Of a stretch of 64,000 bases of DNA, positions 1 through 8,304 are shown one piece after another. This DNA comes from Pseudoalteromonas gelatinilytica (GTDB taxonomy: Bacteria > Pseudomonadota > Gammaproteobacteria > Enterobacterales > Alteromonadaceae): assembly GCF_001641615.1 (NCBI RefSeq), contig NZ_LRRU01000019.1, positions 218,064 to 282,063 of the forward strand. Reading direction: 5' to 3'. Both the position numbers and the translations under genes were made by a program. The first letter of the stretch is position 1. Every line of letters starts with the position of its first letter. Under the pieces are notes generated by a model, which was not told where the DNA came from, ran no database searches, and worked only from the letters and a program-made list of their open reading frames with translations.

Positions 1-153
1 AGTAAAGTTAGCGAGAGTAAAGTTAGCGAGAGTAAAGTTAGCGAGAGTAAAGTTAGCGAGGGGAAAGTTAGCGAGAGTAAAGTTAGCGAGGGGAAAGATA
101 CGAGGGGGAAGGTACGAGGGGAAAGGTACGAGGGGAAAGGTACGAGATGCGAG
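1..153. repeat. Tandem 15-mer repeat array
   Basis: The window opens inside an array of the 15-mer AGTAAAGTTAGCGAG: four perfect copies, then variants beginning GGG, and from about position 91 a 14-nt degenerate form (GGGAAAGGTACGAG). There are no unique spacers, so it is not a CRISPR array. The same unit recurs at 28281-28454 and as single copies in the other intergenic mosaics. The left end is cut by the window. Confidence 0.9.
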
Positions 154-270
154 GTAGCAGCGATTTTACATCGCGTCCTAGGCCCTAGCACCTAGCGCCT
201 GATGTTTTCATTCGTAGGCGTGAAACGTGTTTCGCGCGTCTGACGGCTGATAGCTGAAGGCTGACAGCTC
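154..270. repeat. Intergenic mosaic repeat
   Basis: This contains the core hairpin GCGAT-TTTAC-ATCGC, a run of degenerate CCTAG heptamers, and a second hairpin in which GCGTGAAAC-type sequence pairs with GTTTCGCGC. The same modules in the same order recur at 26343, 28490, 34356 and 38904 and, reverse-complemented, near 56940. It lies beyond the 3' end of dcp. Confidence 0.8.
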
Positions 271-284
271 CTTTTACTATCGTT

Positions 285-313
285 GTGGGGTTATCAACAC
301 TCGATAACCCCAC
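285..313. other. Stem-loop downstream of dcp
   Basis: A perfect 11-bp inverted repeat, GTGGGGTTATC and GATAACCCCAC, with a 7-nt loop lies about 55 nt past the dcp stop codon. No T-run follows on either strand, so it is not a canonical intrinsic terminator. It may protect the 3' end of the transcript or belong to the neighbouring repeat mosaic. Confidence 0.5.
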
Positions 314-367
314 ATTTCTGACTTACAGCTTAGAGCTCAGAACTTAAAGCTTAAAGCTTAAGGTAAG

Positions 368-2533
368 CTATTGAACTGTTGCTTTTAGGCCGCGGCGTTT
401 TAATAACGCTGACGTGTCTGGCTCTTGACCTCGGAATGCTTTGAACGATTCCATTAAGTCACGTGAGTTACCCACTTCTAAAATTTCTTTACGGTATTTT
501 TCACCCATTTCGCGAGTTAAACCACCTTGCTCTTGAACATATGCAAAGGCGTCTGCCGCTAAGATTTCACTCCACATGTAAGCATAGTAACCCGCTGAGT
601 AACCGCCGCCCATTGAGTGCGAGAAGAAGGCTGACTTATAGCGAGGTGGTACAAATGGTACATCAACACCATGTTTTGCAAGCGCTTGTTGCTCAAACTT
701 TTCAATGTCTTGTAATGGTGCATCAGCAGAAAGTGAATGCCACTCCATATCAAGTAATGCAGCTGCAACGTACTCTAGGGTATCAAAACCTTGGTTGAAG
801 CTACGTGATTGAATTACTTTTTTCAGTAGCTCATCAGGAATTGGCTCGCCAGTTTTATGGTGTTTTGCATAGTTAGCGATAACTTCAGGGTACATTGCCC
901 AATCTTCTTCAAAAGTTGATGGGAACTCAACGAAGTCACGTGATACTGAGGTGCCAGATAGAGTCGGGTACTTCACGTTTGAGAACATGCCGTGTAAGCC
1001 ATGACCTAGCTCGTGGAAAATCGTTGTTGCTTCATCGTAGCTGATAAGCGTAGGTTCGCCATTCGCGCCTTTTTGAATGTTCATAACGTTTACGACAACT
1101 GGCTTTTGTTCTTTAAGGCCAGATTGTTTAACGAATGAGCTCATCCATGCACCGCCACGCTTACCTTCACGCGCAAAGTAGTCAGCAAAGAAAATGGCTA
1201 AGCTCTTTCCATTTTCATCAAATAACTCATAGGCTTTTACATCAGGGTGGTAAACCGGAATATCGTTACGTGGTTTAAAGGTGATGCCGTATAAACGGTT
1301 CATGGTGAAGAATACGCCGTCTTCTAAAACGCGGTTGAACTCGAAATATTCTTTCACTGCATTTTCGTCAAGGTTGTATTTATCTTTACGCACTTGCTCT
1401 GCGTAGAATAACCAATCCCATGGCTGTAATTTGAACTGCTCACCTGACTCATCAATCTTAGCTTGAATAGCCGCCGCTTCTGCGTTTACGTTCTGCATTA
1501 ATGCAGGGATCATGCTTGCAAACATATCAAATACAGCTTGTGGTTTTTTCGCCATTTGCGACTCTAAACCAAAATCAGCCCAGCTGTCGTAACCTAATAG
1601 TTTCGCTTTTTGAGCACGTAAGTGAGCAAGTTCTGCCACGATATCACGGTTACTATTTTCGCCCGATAATGCACGCTCAGCCGATGCACGCCATACTTTT
1701 TCACGTAAATCACGGTTTTTCAGTGTTGCCAGAATAGGCTGACGCGTGGTGTTTGTGATCTTAATTAGGTATTTACCAGGGTGACCTGCTTCTGCAGCGG
1801 CATTGGCAAGCTGCTCAATTTGACCTGCTGGTAAGCCCTCAAGCTCTGCTTTGTCATCCACTAAAACAACATTTGTTTTAGTAAGCGCTAATAAGTTTTG
1901 TGAGAACTGAGTTGTTAAGCTCGAGTGCTTTGTATTGATATCACGAATTTGTTGTTTTTGCTCTGCACTTAATTTTGCACCAGCACGCACAAAACGTTTG
2001 TAGTAAACGTCTAATAAACGCTTTTCTTCAGCAGTTAAGGCAAGGCTGTCAGCTTCGCTGTGAATAGCCGCTACTTTCTCAAAAAGTGCTTTATTTAAGA
2101 AAATGTTGTCGCTATGAGCCGCTAGTTTTGGCGCTAACTCTTTTTGTAATTCACGACGTGCCGGATTTGAATCCGTACCCGCTAGATTATAAAAAATACT
2201 GCGTGTGCGTGTTAATAGCTCACCACTTTTCTCGAGCGCAACAATCGTATTGGCAAAATCAGGCTTTGCTGGATTGTTGATAATAGCTTGCACTTCAGCC
2301 ATTTGCTCAGACATGCCTTTATTAAATGCCGGCATGAAATGTTCATCTTTAATCGCACTGAAATCAGGCGTTTCGTATTGTAATACGCTTTTCACAAACA
2401 GTGGGTTAGCTTGCTCATTTGCAGCAACAGGGGCTGATTGCTCTGATTTAGGCGTTGATGTTGTTGTTTGCGGTTCTGAACAGGCTGTAAGTAACAGCGC
2501 AGAACTGATCGCGGTTGCGATTAGGTGTTTCAT
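368..2533 (-). CDS. dcp: Peptidyl-dipeptidase Dcp, M3 zinc metallopeptidase, lipoprotein
   Basis: This M3-family oligopeptidase removes dipeptides from peptide C termini. The zinc-binding HELGH motif lies in the run FHELGHGLHGMF, followed by the Dcp-type stretch YPTLSGTSVSRDFVEFPS. The chosen start gives MKHLIATAISSALLLTAC, a lipoprotein signal with the lipobox Cys at residue 18 (LLTAC). This predicts a membrane-anchored periplasmic enzyme, whereas E. coli Dcp is not described as a lipoprotein. An 18-codon upstream extension (to 2587) would bury the signal peptide and was rejected. The length of about 721 residues fits the family. It is monocistronic, divergent from the dihydroorotase gene, and followed by a stem-loop and repeats. 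Confidence 0.92.
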   Translation of the reverse strand: MKHLIATAISSALLLTACSEPQTTTSTPKSEQSAPVAANEQANPLFVKSVLQYETPDFSAIKDEHFMPAFNKGMSEQMAEVQAIINNPAKPDFANTIVALEKSGELLTRTRSIFYNLAGTDSNPARRELQKELAPKLAAHSDNIFLNKALFEKVAAIHSEADSLALTAEEKRLLDVYYKRFVRAGAKLSAEQKQQIRDINTKHSSLTTQFSQNLLALTKTNVVLVDDKAELEGLPAGQIEQLANAAAEAGHPGKYLIKITNTTRQPILATLKNRDLREKVWRASAERALSGENSNRDIVAELAHLRAQKAKLLGYDSWADFGLESQMAKKPQAVFDMFASMIPALMQNVNAEAAAIQAKIDESGEQFKLQPWDWLFYAEQVRKDKYNLDENAVKEYFEFNRVLEDGVFFTMNRLYGITFKPRNDIPVYHPDVKAYELFDENGKSLAIFFADYFAREGKRGGAWMSSFVKQSGLKEQKPVVVNVMNIQKGANGEPTLISYDEATTIFHELGHGLHGMFSNVKYPTLSGTSVSRDFVEFPSTFEEDWAMYPEVIANYAKHHKTGEPIPDELLKKVIQSRSFNQGFDTLEYVAAALLDMEWHSLSADAPLQDIEKFEQQALAKHGVDVPFVPPRYKSAFFSHSMGGGYSAGYYAYMWSEILAADAFAYVQEQGGLTREMGEKYRKEILEVGNSRDLMESFKAFRGQEPDTSALLKRRGLKATVQ

Positions 2534-2830
2534 AGTTTTTCTCTTGTCATTTTTAAAATTAAATTGTGTCGATATAACCTTGCACATACGTTTTATAAGC
2601 TCTTGATTTGCATAGCGGTTAAAACGGATTACAAAAAGATGCTAAAAAAGCACTTATATGAGGCAGGTATCACCATGTGATCAATGAGCCCAGCATACTG
2701 TGTCTTATTACAATTGACCTCATACGTTGCGATAAGGTGATTATTGGCTGCGATAAGCCGTTAAAATTCTCTAAGATCGGAAAGCCACTTATAACTTTAC
2801 AGCTTAAATAGCCCGACCCAATTGATCTTT

Positions 2831-2858
2831 TTGACTCATAACAGTGTCCAAATAAAAA
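2831..2858 (+). promoter_or_regulatory. Candidate sigma-70 promoter of the pyrC-folE2 operon
   Basis: TTGACT at 2831-2836 and TAAAAA at 2853-2858 are separated by 16 nt. The -10 match is only 4 of 6. The putative Zur operator begins about 10 nt downstream, where it would cover the transcription start. This is inferred from spacing alone. Confidence 0.35.
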
Positions 2859-2868
2859 CTTTGTGGTA

Positions 2869-2883
2869 TGTTATATTGTAACA
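2869..2883. promoter_or_regulatory. Probable Zur (zinc uptake regulator) operator
   Basis: TGTTATA-T-TGTAACA is a 7-1-7 inverted repeat with one mismatch. It matches the gammaproteobacterial Zur consensus core TGTTATA-N-TATAACA at all but one position. It sits about 80 nt upstream of the dihydroorotase/folE2 pair, both of which belong to families that are recurrent Zur-regulon members. No other copy of this palindrome was noticed in the window. Confidence 0.7.
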
Positions 2884-2964
2884 ATTTGGTCTGCAATCAA
2901 TCTTGCCATGGAGTGCATTTTTTTACGATAAGTTGCAAATGTTGCTGAATAAGCAAGGAGTCAT

Positions 2965-4296
2965 ATGGCTATCATAATCAAACACGCCTGCGTTGTTAAT
3001 GAAGGGCAGCGCGCATTAAATGATGTAAGAATTGTAGGTGATCGAATCGCTGAAATTGCTGCAGATATCAGCGCTAAGGCCAATGATAAGGTAATTGATG
3101 CAAGCGGCCTGTTGCTATTACCAGGCATGATCGACGATCAAGTACATTTTAGAGAGCCAGGTTTAACCCACAAAGGTACGATCGCCAGTGAATCCGCCGC
3201 CGCAGTGGCTGGTGGCATTACAAGTTTTATGGAAATGCCCAATGTTTCACCATCGACTACCACGGCAAAAGCACTTGCAGATAAATACGCGATAGCGGCA
3301 CAAACGAGCTCTGCGAATTATGCGTTTTATTTTGGCGCAACCCCAAACAACCTCGATGAAATAAAGGCCCTTGATGCCAAAAGTGTATGTGGTGTTAAAG
3401 TGTTTATGGGGGCATCAACAGGCGATTTACTGGTTGAGCACCCTCATGCTCTAGAGGCCATTTTTCGGGAAAGCCCAGTACTCATTGCCACCCATTGTGA
3501 GCAAGGCGAAGTTATTCAACAGAATCAGCGCCGTTTAGCAAAGCGCTATGGGGAGTTACGTATCGAACATCACCCATTTATTCGCGATGAGTTAGCGTGT
3601 TATGCATCATCATCGTATGCCGTATCGCTGGCAAAACGCTATGGCTCACAGTTACATGTTTTACACCTTACAACAGCAAAAGAACTAGTGCTATTTAGTA
3701 ACGCACCCATAGAGCAAAAGCACATAACTGCCGAAGCTTGCGTGCATCATTTGTGGTTTAACCAAGATGATTACGCAAACTATGGCAATCAAATTAAATG
3801 TAACCCTGCCATAAAATCAGAGCAAGACCGCCAAGCGCTACTCGCAGCAGTACGCGATGGTCGCATTGATATTATTGCCACCGATCATGCCCCTCACACT
3901 TGGCAAGAAAAGCAGCAAAAATACAGCGCTGCACCTGCCGGCCTCCCTTTAGTCGAACATGCATTACTGTCGTTACTTGAGCAGGTAAAACGTGGTGCGT
4001 TGAGCCTTGAGCAAGTTGTTGAAAAAACAGCGCATAACGTGGCAAAGCGATTTGCTATCGAAGAGCGAGGGTTTATCAGAGAAGGTTATTTTGCTGATTT
4101 AGTCCTGGTTGACCCAAATGCAGAAAAGTACGTTGAGCATACAAACACACATTACTTATGCCAATGGACTCCTTTCAATGGCACCACTTTTTCACACCGA
4201 ATAACACATACCTTTGTAAATGGTGAGTGTGTCTTTGATGGGCAACAAGTGACCCCGCACAAACAGGCCGCTAAGGCCTTAACATTCAATCGTTAA
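2965..4296 (+). CDS. pyrC: Dihydroorotase-like amidohydrolase (PyrC paralogue)
   Basis: This is a cyclic amidohydrolase of the class I dihydroorotase group, expected to interconvert carbamoyl aspartate and dihydroorotate in pyrimidine synthesis. Visible landmarks are the metal motif at residues 57-61, the carboxylated-lysine candidate K145 (GVKVFMGAST), H177 (ATHCEQ), H234 (HVLHLTT) and D307 (IATDHAPHT). The first histidine of the usual D-x-H-x-H is glutamine (DDQVHFREPG). I recall the same variant in Bacteroidetes-type enzymes, so it is probably a real subfamily rather than damage. A strong RBS (AAGGAG, 2955-2960) precedes the ATG. folE2 follows after 11 nt and a Zur-like operator lies upstream, suggesting expression during zinc shortage as a substitute for a housekeeping PyrC elsewhere. 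Confidence 0.85.
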   Translation: MAIIIKHACVVNEGQRALNDVRIVGDRIAEIAADISAKANDKVIDASGLLLLPGMIDDQVHFREPGLTHKGTIASESAAAVAGGITSFMEMPNVSPSTTTAKALADKYAIAAQTSSANYAFYFGATPNNLDEIKALDAKSVCGVKVFMGASTGDLLVEHPHALEAIFRESPVLIATHCEQGEVIQQNQRRLAKRYGELRIEHHPFIRDELACYASSSYAVSLAKRYGSQLHVLHLTTAKELVLFSNAPIEQKHITAEACVHHLWFNQDDYANYGNQIKCNPAIKSEQDRQALLAAVRDGRIDIIATDHAPHTWQEKQQKYSAAPAGLPLVEHALLSLLEQVKRGALSLEQVVEKTAHNVAKRFAIEERGFIREGYFADLVLVDPNAEKYVEHTNTHYLCQWTPFNGTTFSHRITHTFVNGECVFDGQQVTPHKQAAKALTFNR

Positions 4297-4307
4297 AAGA
4301 AGTGGAT

Positions 4308-5192
4308 ATGCAATTACCCGATATTACCTCGCACTCTAATGTAGATTTTCAGTCACCTTTAAAATGGGTTGGCATGGAGAAAATAGCATTGCCTTTGAAG
4401 CTTGCACAAACTCATGTTGATGTGCACCTGAATACCAAAGCTGATGTGTTTGTTAGCCTTGATAGCGATGCAAAAGGCATTCATATGTCACGTCTTTATT
4501 TATTACTTAATCAGCAATTGGCTAAACAAAGCTTAACGAGTCAACGTGTTAGTGAGTTTATGGAGGCCGTTTTAGCATCACAAAAAGGCTTAAGTAAAGG
4601 CGCAAAGTTGGTGCTACAATTTGATTTACCACAGCTAAAACCAGCGCTACTTAGTGACCATGCTGGATACAATGCATACCCTGTCGTTTTAACGATTACT
4701 AAGCAGCAATCGCTCACCATTAACTTAAAAGCCGATATTGCCTACAGTAGCACCTGCCCATGTTCAGCGGCATTATCGAGGCAGCTTTTGAGCGAGGCCG
4801 TCGATAAGCAATTTAGTGATGAGCATATAGATAAAGCCTCTTTACTCAATTGGCTTGCAAGTGAACAGGGCTCAATTGCAACTCCCCATAGCCAGCGCTC
4901 TTATGCGTATGTCGATGTCACTTTTAGTAGTGAAAAGCTACCTGATATTAGCGGCTTTATCACAGTATGTGAGCAAGCCATAGGCACCCCAGTACAAACC
5001 GCCGTAAAGCGTGAAGATGAACAAGCATTTGCAGCCCTTAACGCAAAAAACTTACTGTTTTGCGAAGATGCAGCAAGGCGATTAAAGCAGTGTTTCGAAA
5101 CCATGCCGGGTATTGCTGATTACCAATTTAAGGTTGAGCACCAAGAAAGCTTACATGGCCACAATGCGGTCGTTTATGAGTCTAAATATTAG
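4308..5192 (+). CDS. folE2: GTP cyclohydrolase FolE2 (type IB)
   Basis: It catalyses the first step of tetrahydrofolate (and queuosine precursor) synthesis, converting GTP to dihydroneopterin triphosphate. Family signatures are GMEKIALPL, KGIHMSR, the active-site region YSSTCPCSA (C150 and C152 from the chosen start) and the HSQRS motif. FolE2 enzymes do not strictly need zinc, unlike FolE, and are commonly induced by zinc limitation through Zur. The ATG at 4308 is preferred over the GTG at 4302 because AGAAG lies at suitable spacing before it. It is co-transcribed with the dihydroorotase paralogue. A perfect 14-nt palindrome (AGGTTCATGAACCT, 5191-5204) overlaps the stop codon. Confidence 0.93.
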   Translation: MQLPDITSHSNVDFQSPLKWVGMEKIALPLKLAQTHVDVHLNTKADVFVSLDSDAKGIHMSRLYLLLNQQLAKQSLTSQRVSEFMEAVLASQKGLSKGAKLVLQFDLPQLKPALLSDHAGYNAYPVVLTITKQQSLTINLKADIAYSSTCPCSAALSRQLLSEAVDKQFSDEHIDKASLLNWLASEQGSIATPHSQRSYAYVDVTFSSEKLPDISGFITVCEQAIGTPVQTAVKREDEQAFAALNAKNLLFCEDAARRLKQCFETMPGIADYQFKVEHQESLHGHNAVVYESKY

Positions 5193-5316
5193 GTTCATGA
5201 ACCTTAAGTGGTTTACAAACTTTGACATTTGCGGTCGCAAATTATTGCTATTGGCTAGCATAATGACAATGATACGAGCGCTAAAAAGATAAACATAACA
5301 AATATAAAGGACGACT

Positions 5317-7476
5317 ATGCGATTTAAATTTATTGCTGCTGCAGTGGGTCTCGCTGTAGCAAATGTTGCTGTTGCCGACGAAGGCATGTGGCAACCTCAC
5401 CAGTTACCAGAACTTGAATCTATCCTAAAAGCTAAAGGCTTGAGCATTGATGTAGAGTCAATTTCAAAACTGACTGAGTTTCCGATGAATGCGGTAATTA
5501 GCCTTGGTGGCTGTACCGCTTCGTTTGTTTCACCAAAAGGCTTAGTTGTAACAAACCATCACTGTGCCTATGGTTCGATTCAATATAACTCAACGACCGA
5601 GAACAATATTTTAGAAAATGGCTTTTTAGCTAAAACAACGGGCGAAGAAGTGCCTGCATCTCCAGGTTCTCGTGTTTATGTAACAGAGCAAGTGACCGAC
5701 GTTACAGCAAAAGTAAATAAAGGGACTGAACAGCTAACCGGAAAAGCACGCTTTGATGCTATTGAAGCAAATGAAAAAGCACTTGTTAGTGAGTGTGAGC
5801 AAGACAAGAGCTACCGCTGTAATGTGTATACTTTCCACGGTGGTCTTGAGTACTACCTTATTAAGTCGCTTGAAATAAAAGATGTACGTTTAGCCTATGC
5901 CCCAGCGATGGGCGTCGGTAAATACGGCGGTGATATCGACAACTGGATGTGGCCGCGCCACACAGGTGATTTCTCGTTCTATCGCGCGTATGTTGGCAAA
6001 GATGGCAAGCCAGCTGAATATTCAGAAGACAACGTGCCGTACCAAAGTGATGCGTTTTTAAAAGTAAGTGCTAAAGGCGTACAAGAAGGCGATTTTGTGA
6101 TGGTTACCGGTTATCCGGGCAGCACAAACCGTTACCGCATTTCGCCTGAAGTTGACTATGTGTTTAATACAGCCTATCCATTAGCGCGTAAATATAACTC
6201 TAAATATGTCTCGTTAATTGAAGAAAATGCCCCGGATGGTTCAGAGGCACGTATCGCTTATGAAAGCACGATTGCGGGTTACAACAACTACATTAAAAAC
6301 TACGGCTCAATGATTGAGAGCTTCAATAAAGGGTCAATGTATAGCCGTAAGCAACAATTCGAAAGAGATCTTACTGCTTGGATCAATCAAGATAGCAACC
6401 GCAAAGCTAAATACGGACACGTACTTGCTGATTTAACAGCGTTAGTTGCACAGTCACAAGAGCATAACCAGCGCGACCGTATGTTAGGGTATGTACACCG
6501 TTCACAAATGATGTCATCTGCACGCATGCTATACCGTTTAGCTTATGAAAAACAAAAGCCAGACGCTGAGCGCGAAAGCGGTTATCAAGAGCGTGATATG
6601 CCACGCATTAAATCACGTTTAGAAAGCATGAGTCGTCGTTATGATGAAACCGTTGATAAAGCCATTTTACTGTACTTTATTGAGCAGTATGCAGCCTTAC
6701 CAAGCGATGAGCGCGTTGCTGAGGTTGATAAAGCACTTGGTTTGAGCAATGGCTTTGATAAACAAAAACAGCAAGCCTTGCTTGATGATATGTATGCTAA
6801 ATCGGTTCTTGCAGATGAAAGCAAACGTTTATGGATGACAGAACTTGACCTTGCACAGTTAAAGCAAAGTAGCGATCCATTCATTCAGTATGCGCATGCA
6901 ATCTTTGCAGTCACAAAAGATATTGAAGATGCGAAAAAAGAGCTGGCCGGTAAACAGCAAGCTGCTCGCCCTGCATTAATGGAAGCAATCATTGCTTATA
7001 ACAAGGCACTTAATAAACCTGTTTATGCAGATGCTAATAGCACCTTACGGGTAACTTACGGTACGGTAGGCGGCTATTCACCGCAAGATGGCTTAGTGGC
7101 AACCCCCTTTACATCGTTAGAAGGCCTGCTTGCTAAAAATACTGGTGTTGAACCATTCAACTCACCAGAAAAGCAAAATCAGTTAATTAAGCAAAAGCTT
7201 TATGGCGATTACACAGGCGGTATGAATACTGTTCCGGTTAACTTTTTATCGAATGTAGATACCACAGGTGGTAACTCAGGCTCTCCAACGTTAAACGGTA
7301 ATGCTGAGCTCGTTGGTTTGTTATTTGATGGTGTTTACGAAAGCATTATTGGTGATTGGGATTACGATGAAAATTTAAATCGCTCAATTCACGTTGATTC
7401 ACGATATATGCTGTGGGTGATGGATAAAGTTGATAATGCTCAAAACCTACTTAAAGAGATGACTATCGTTAAGTAA
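5317..7476 (+). CDS. S46 family dipeptidyl-peptidase (DPP7-like)
   Basis: This exported serine exopeptidase removes dipeptides from N termini of peptides in the periplasm. A signal peptide (residues 1-20, ending VAVA-DEGMW) is followed by the first half of the chymotrypsin-like fold with the catalytic His in TNHHCAYG (81-82). The nucleophile is Ser654 in TGGNSGSP, close to Ser655 of the Porphyromonas enzymes. Residue 672, in FDGVYES, is glycine. In characterised S46 enzymes Gly here goes with hydrophobic P1 preference (DPP7) and Arg with acidic preference (DPP11), so DPP7-type specificity is inferred. RBS AAGGACG precedes the ATG. It is followed by a strong terminator and appears monocistronic. 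Confidence 0.93.
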   Translation: MRFKFIAAAVGLAVANVAVADEGMWQPHQLPELESILKAKGLSIDVESISKLTEFPMNAVISLGGCTASFVSPKGLVVTNHHCAYGSIQYNSTTENNILENGFLAKTTGEEVPASPGSRVYVTEQVTDVTAKVNKGTEQLTGKARFDAIEANEKALVSECEQDKSYRCNVYTFHGGLEYYLIKSLEIKDVRLAYAPAMGVGKYGGDIDNWMWPRHTGDFSFYRAYVGKDGKPAEYSEDNVPYQSDAFLKVSAKGVQEGDFVMVTGYPGSTNRYRISPEVDYVFNTAYPLARKYNSKYVSLIEENAPDGSEARIAYESTIAGYNNYIKNYGSMIESFNKGSMYSRKQQFERDLTAWINQDSNRKAKYGHVLADLTALVAQSQEHNQRDRMLGYVHRSQMMSSARMLYRLAYEKQKPDAERESGYQERDMPRIKSRLESMSRRYDETVDKAILLYFIEQYAALPSDERVAEVDKALGLSNGFDKQKQQALLDDMYAKSVLADESKRLWMTELDLAQLKQSSDPFIQYAHAIFAVTKDIEDAKKELAGKQQAARPALMEAIIAYNKALNKPVYADANSTLRVTYGTVGGYSPQDGLVATPFTSLEGLLAKNTGVEPFNSPEKQNQLIKQKLYGDYTGGMNTVPVNFLSNVDTTGGNSGSPTLNGNAELVGLLFDGVYESIIGDWDYDENLNRSIHVDSRYMLWVMDKVDNAQNLLKEMTIVK

Positions 7477-7505
7477 TCTAAGTTTAAGGTTAATTTAAGC
7501 ATTAA

Positions 7506-7540
7506 AATGCCAGTCTAACAGACTGGCATTTTTGTTTTTT
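7506..7540 (+). terminator. Intrinsic terminator of the S46 peptidase gene
   Basis: The stem AATGCCAGTCT / AGACTGGCATT with a 3-nt loop is followed by TTTTGTTTTTT. It lies 30 nt after the stop codon and separates the peptidase gene from the nine-gene operon. Confidence 0.9.
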
Positions 7541-7662
7541 ATAAAAATAAAAGTACTGAATTTCATAAGGTTGAAAAATATTTATAAAAATTAATTTTTC
7601 TTAAGTTTTATTTAAGTTTCGCTCGATAAATTTTACACATAACCTAAGTGGAGCGAACAATT

Positions 7663-8304
7663 ATGCTTTCAGTTCAACAATCACATCAAACTCAAGTTCA
7701 AGAGCCGGCCTTTGTTTGCACTCGTGAAGGAGGTCAATTCCGTGACCGTCTCGAGAGTAATATCAAGCAAGGTTTTGCTGCAGCTTATGATGCGAAAATT
7801 TCGCAGTTCATGCCGCTACTGTGTGAGCTTAATGTTGATGATGAAGTATGTACGTTAGGTCTTCGCTCTGCATCACAACCTTTGTTTATTGAACAATACC
7901 TCCCTGCGTCTATTGAGCACTTTGTAGGTGCCAAGCGTGAGCACATTTTTGAGCTAGGTAATTTATGCTCAACGCATCGAAAAGCCACCTTGGCACATTT
8001 TGTTTTAATGAACGAAGCACTCTATCAAGCAGGGGCAAAATATTTAGTGTTTTGTGCAACCCGTAAAGTGAGAGCGCTATTAAAAATGCTGGGTGTAAAT
8101 TGCAAAGAAATCGGTGTTGCCAATGCACAAGCACTACAAGATCCAGCAAGCTGGGGGAGCTATTACGATAATCAACCAACCATTTGTGTGGTTGACCTAA
8201 ACGAAGCACATCAACGTGTATTAAATACCCCCGTTTTATTCAATATCAAACAGCAGTGTTTACAGTCATCCCTTGAATTGGCTGTCTATTTGGAGGCGTT
8301 ATGA
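7663..8304 (+). CDS. Thermostable hemolysin family protein (GNAT/LuxI-like)
   Basis: The 213-residue protein resembles the family named after a Vibrio thermostable hemolysin. No signal peptide is visible, which argues against a secreted toxin. The central stretch (about residues 90-145, FELGNLCSTHRKA...GAKYLVFCATRKV...LLKMLGV) follows the pattern of GNAT acyltransferases and LuxI-type synthases, where ELGRLAV-like sequence precedes the acyl-donor helix. I infer an acyl-transfer role, but the fold assignment needs a structure comparison. The start is ATG 7663, because GTGGAG just upstream acts as its RBS; an in-frame GTG at 7648 overlaps that RBS. It is the first gene of a nine-gene run and its stop overlaps the next start (ATGA). 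Confidence 0.75.
   Translation: MLSVQQSHQTQVQEPAFVCTREGGQFRDRLESNIKQGFAAAYDAKISQFMPLLCELNVDDEVCTLGLRSASQPLFIEQYLPASIEHFVGAKREHIFELGNLCSTHRKATLAHFVLMNEALYQAGAKYLVFCATRKVRALLKMLGVNCKEIGVANAQALQDPASWGSYYDNQPTICVVDLNEAHQRVLNTPVLFNIKQQCLQSSLELAVYLEAL

Noticed and set aside
1..153. Tandem 15-mers considered as a CRISPR array
   Set aside because: The repeats are head-to-tail with no unique spacers, and no cas genes are present.
2205..2606. Plus-strand frame opposite the dcp start
   Set aside because: It is antisense to the Dcp N-terminal coding region with no RBS or recognisable domain.
5191..5204. Palindrome AGGTTCATGAACCT as a terminator for folE2
   Set aside because: It has no loop of useful size and no T-run; it is noted only as a symmetric sequence at the stop codon.
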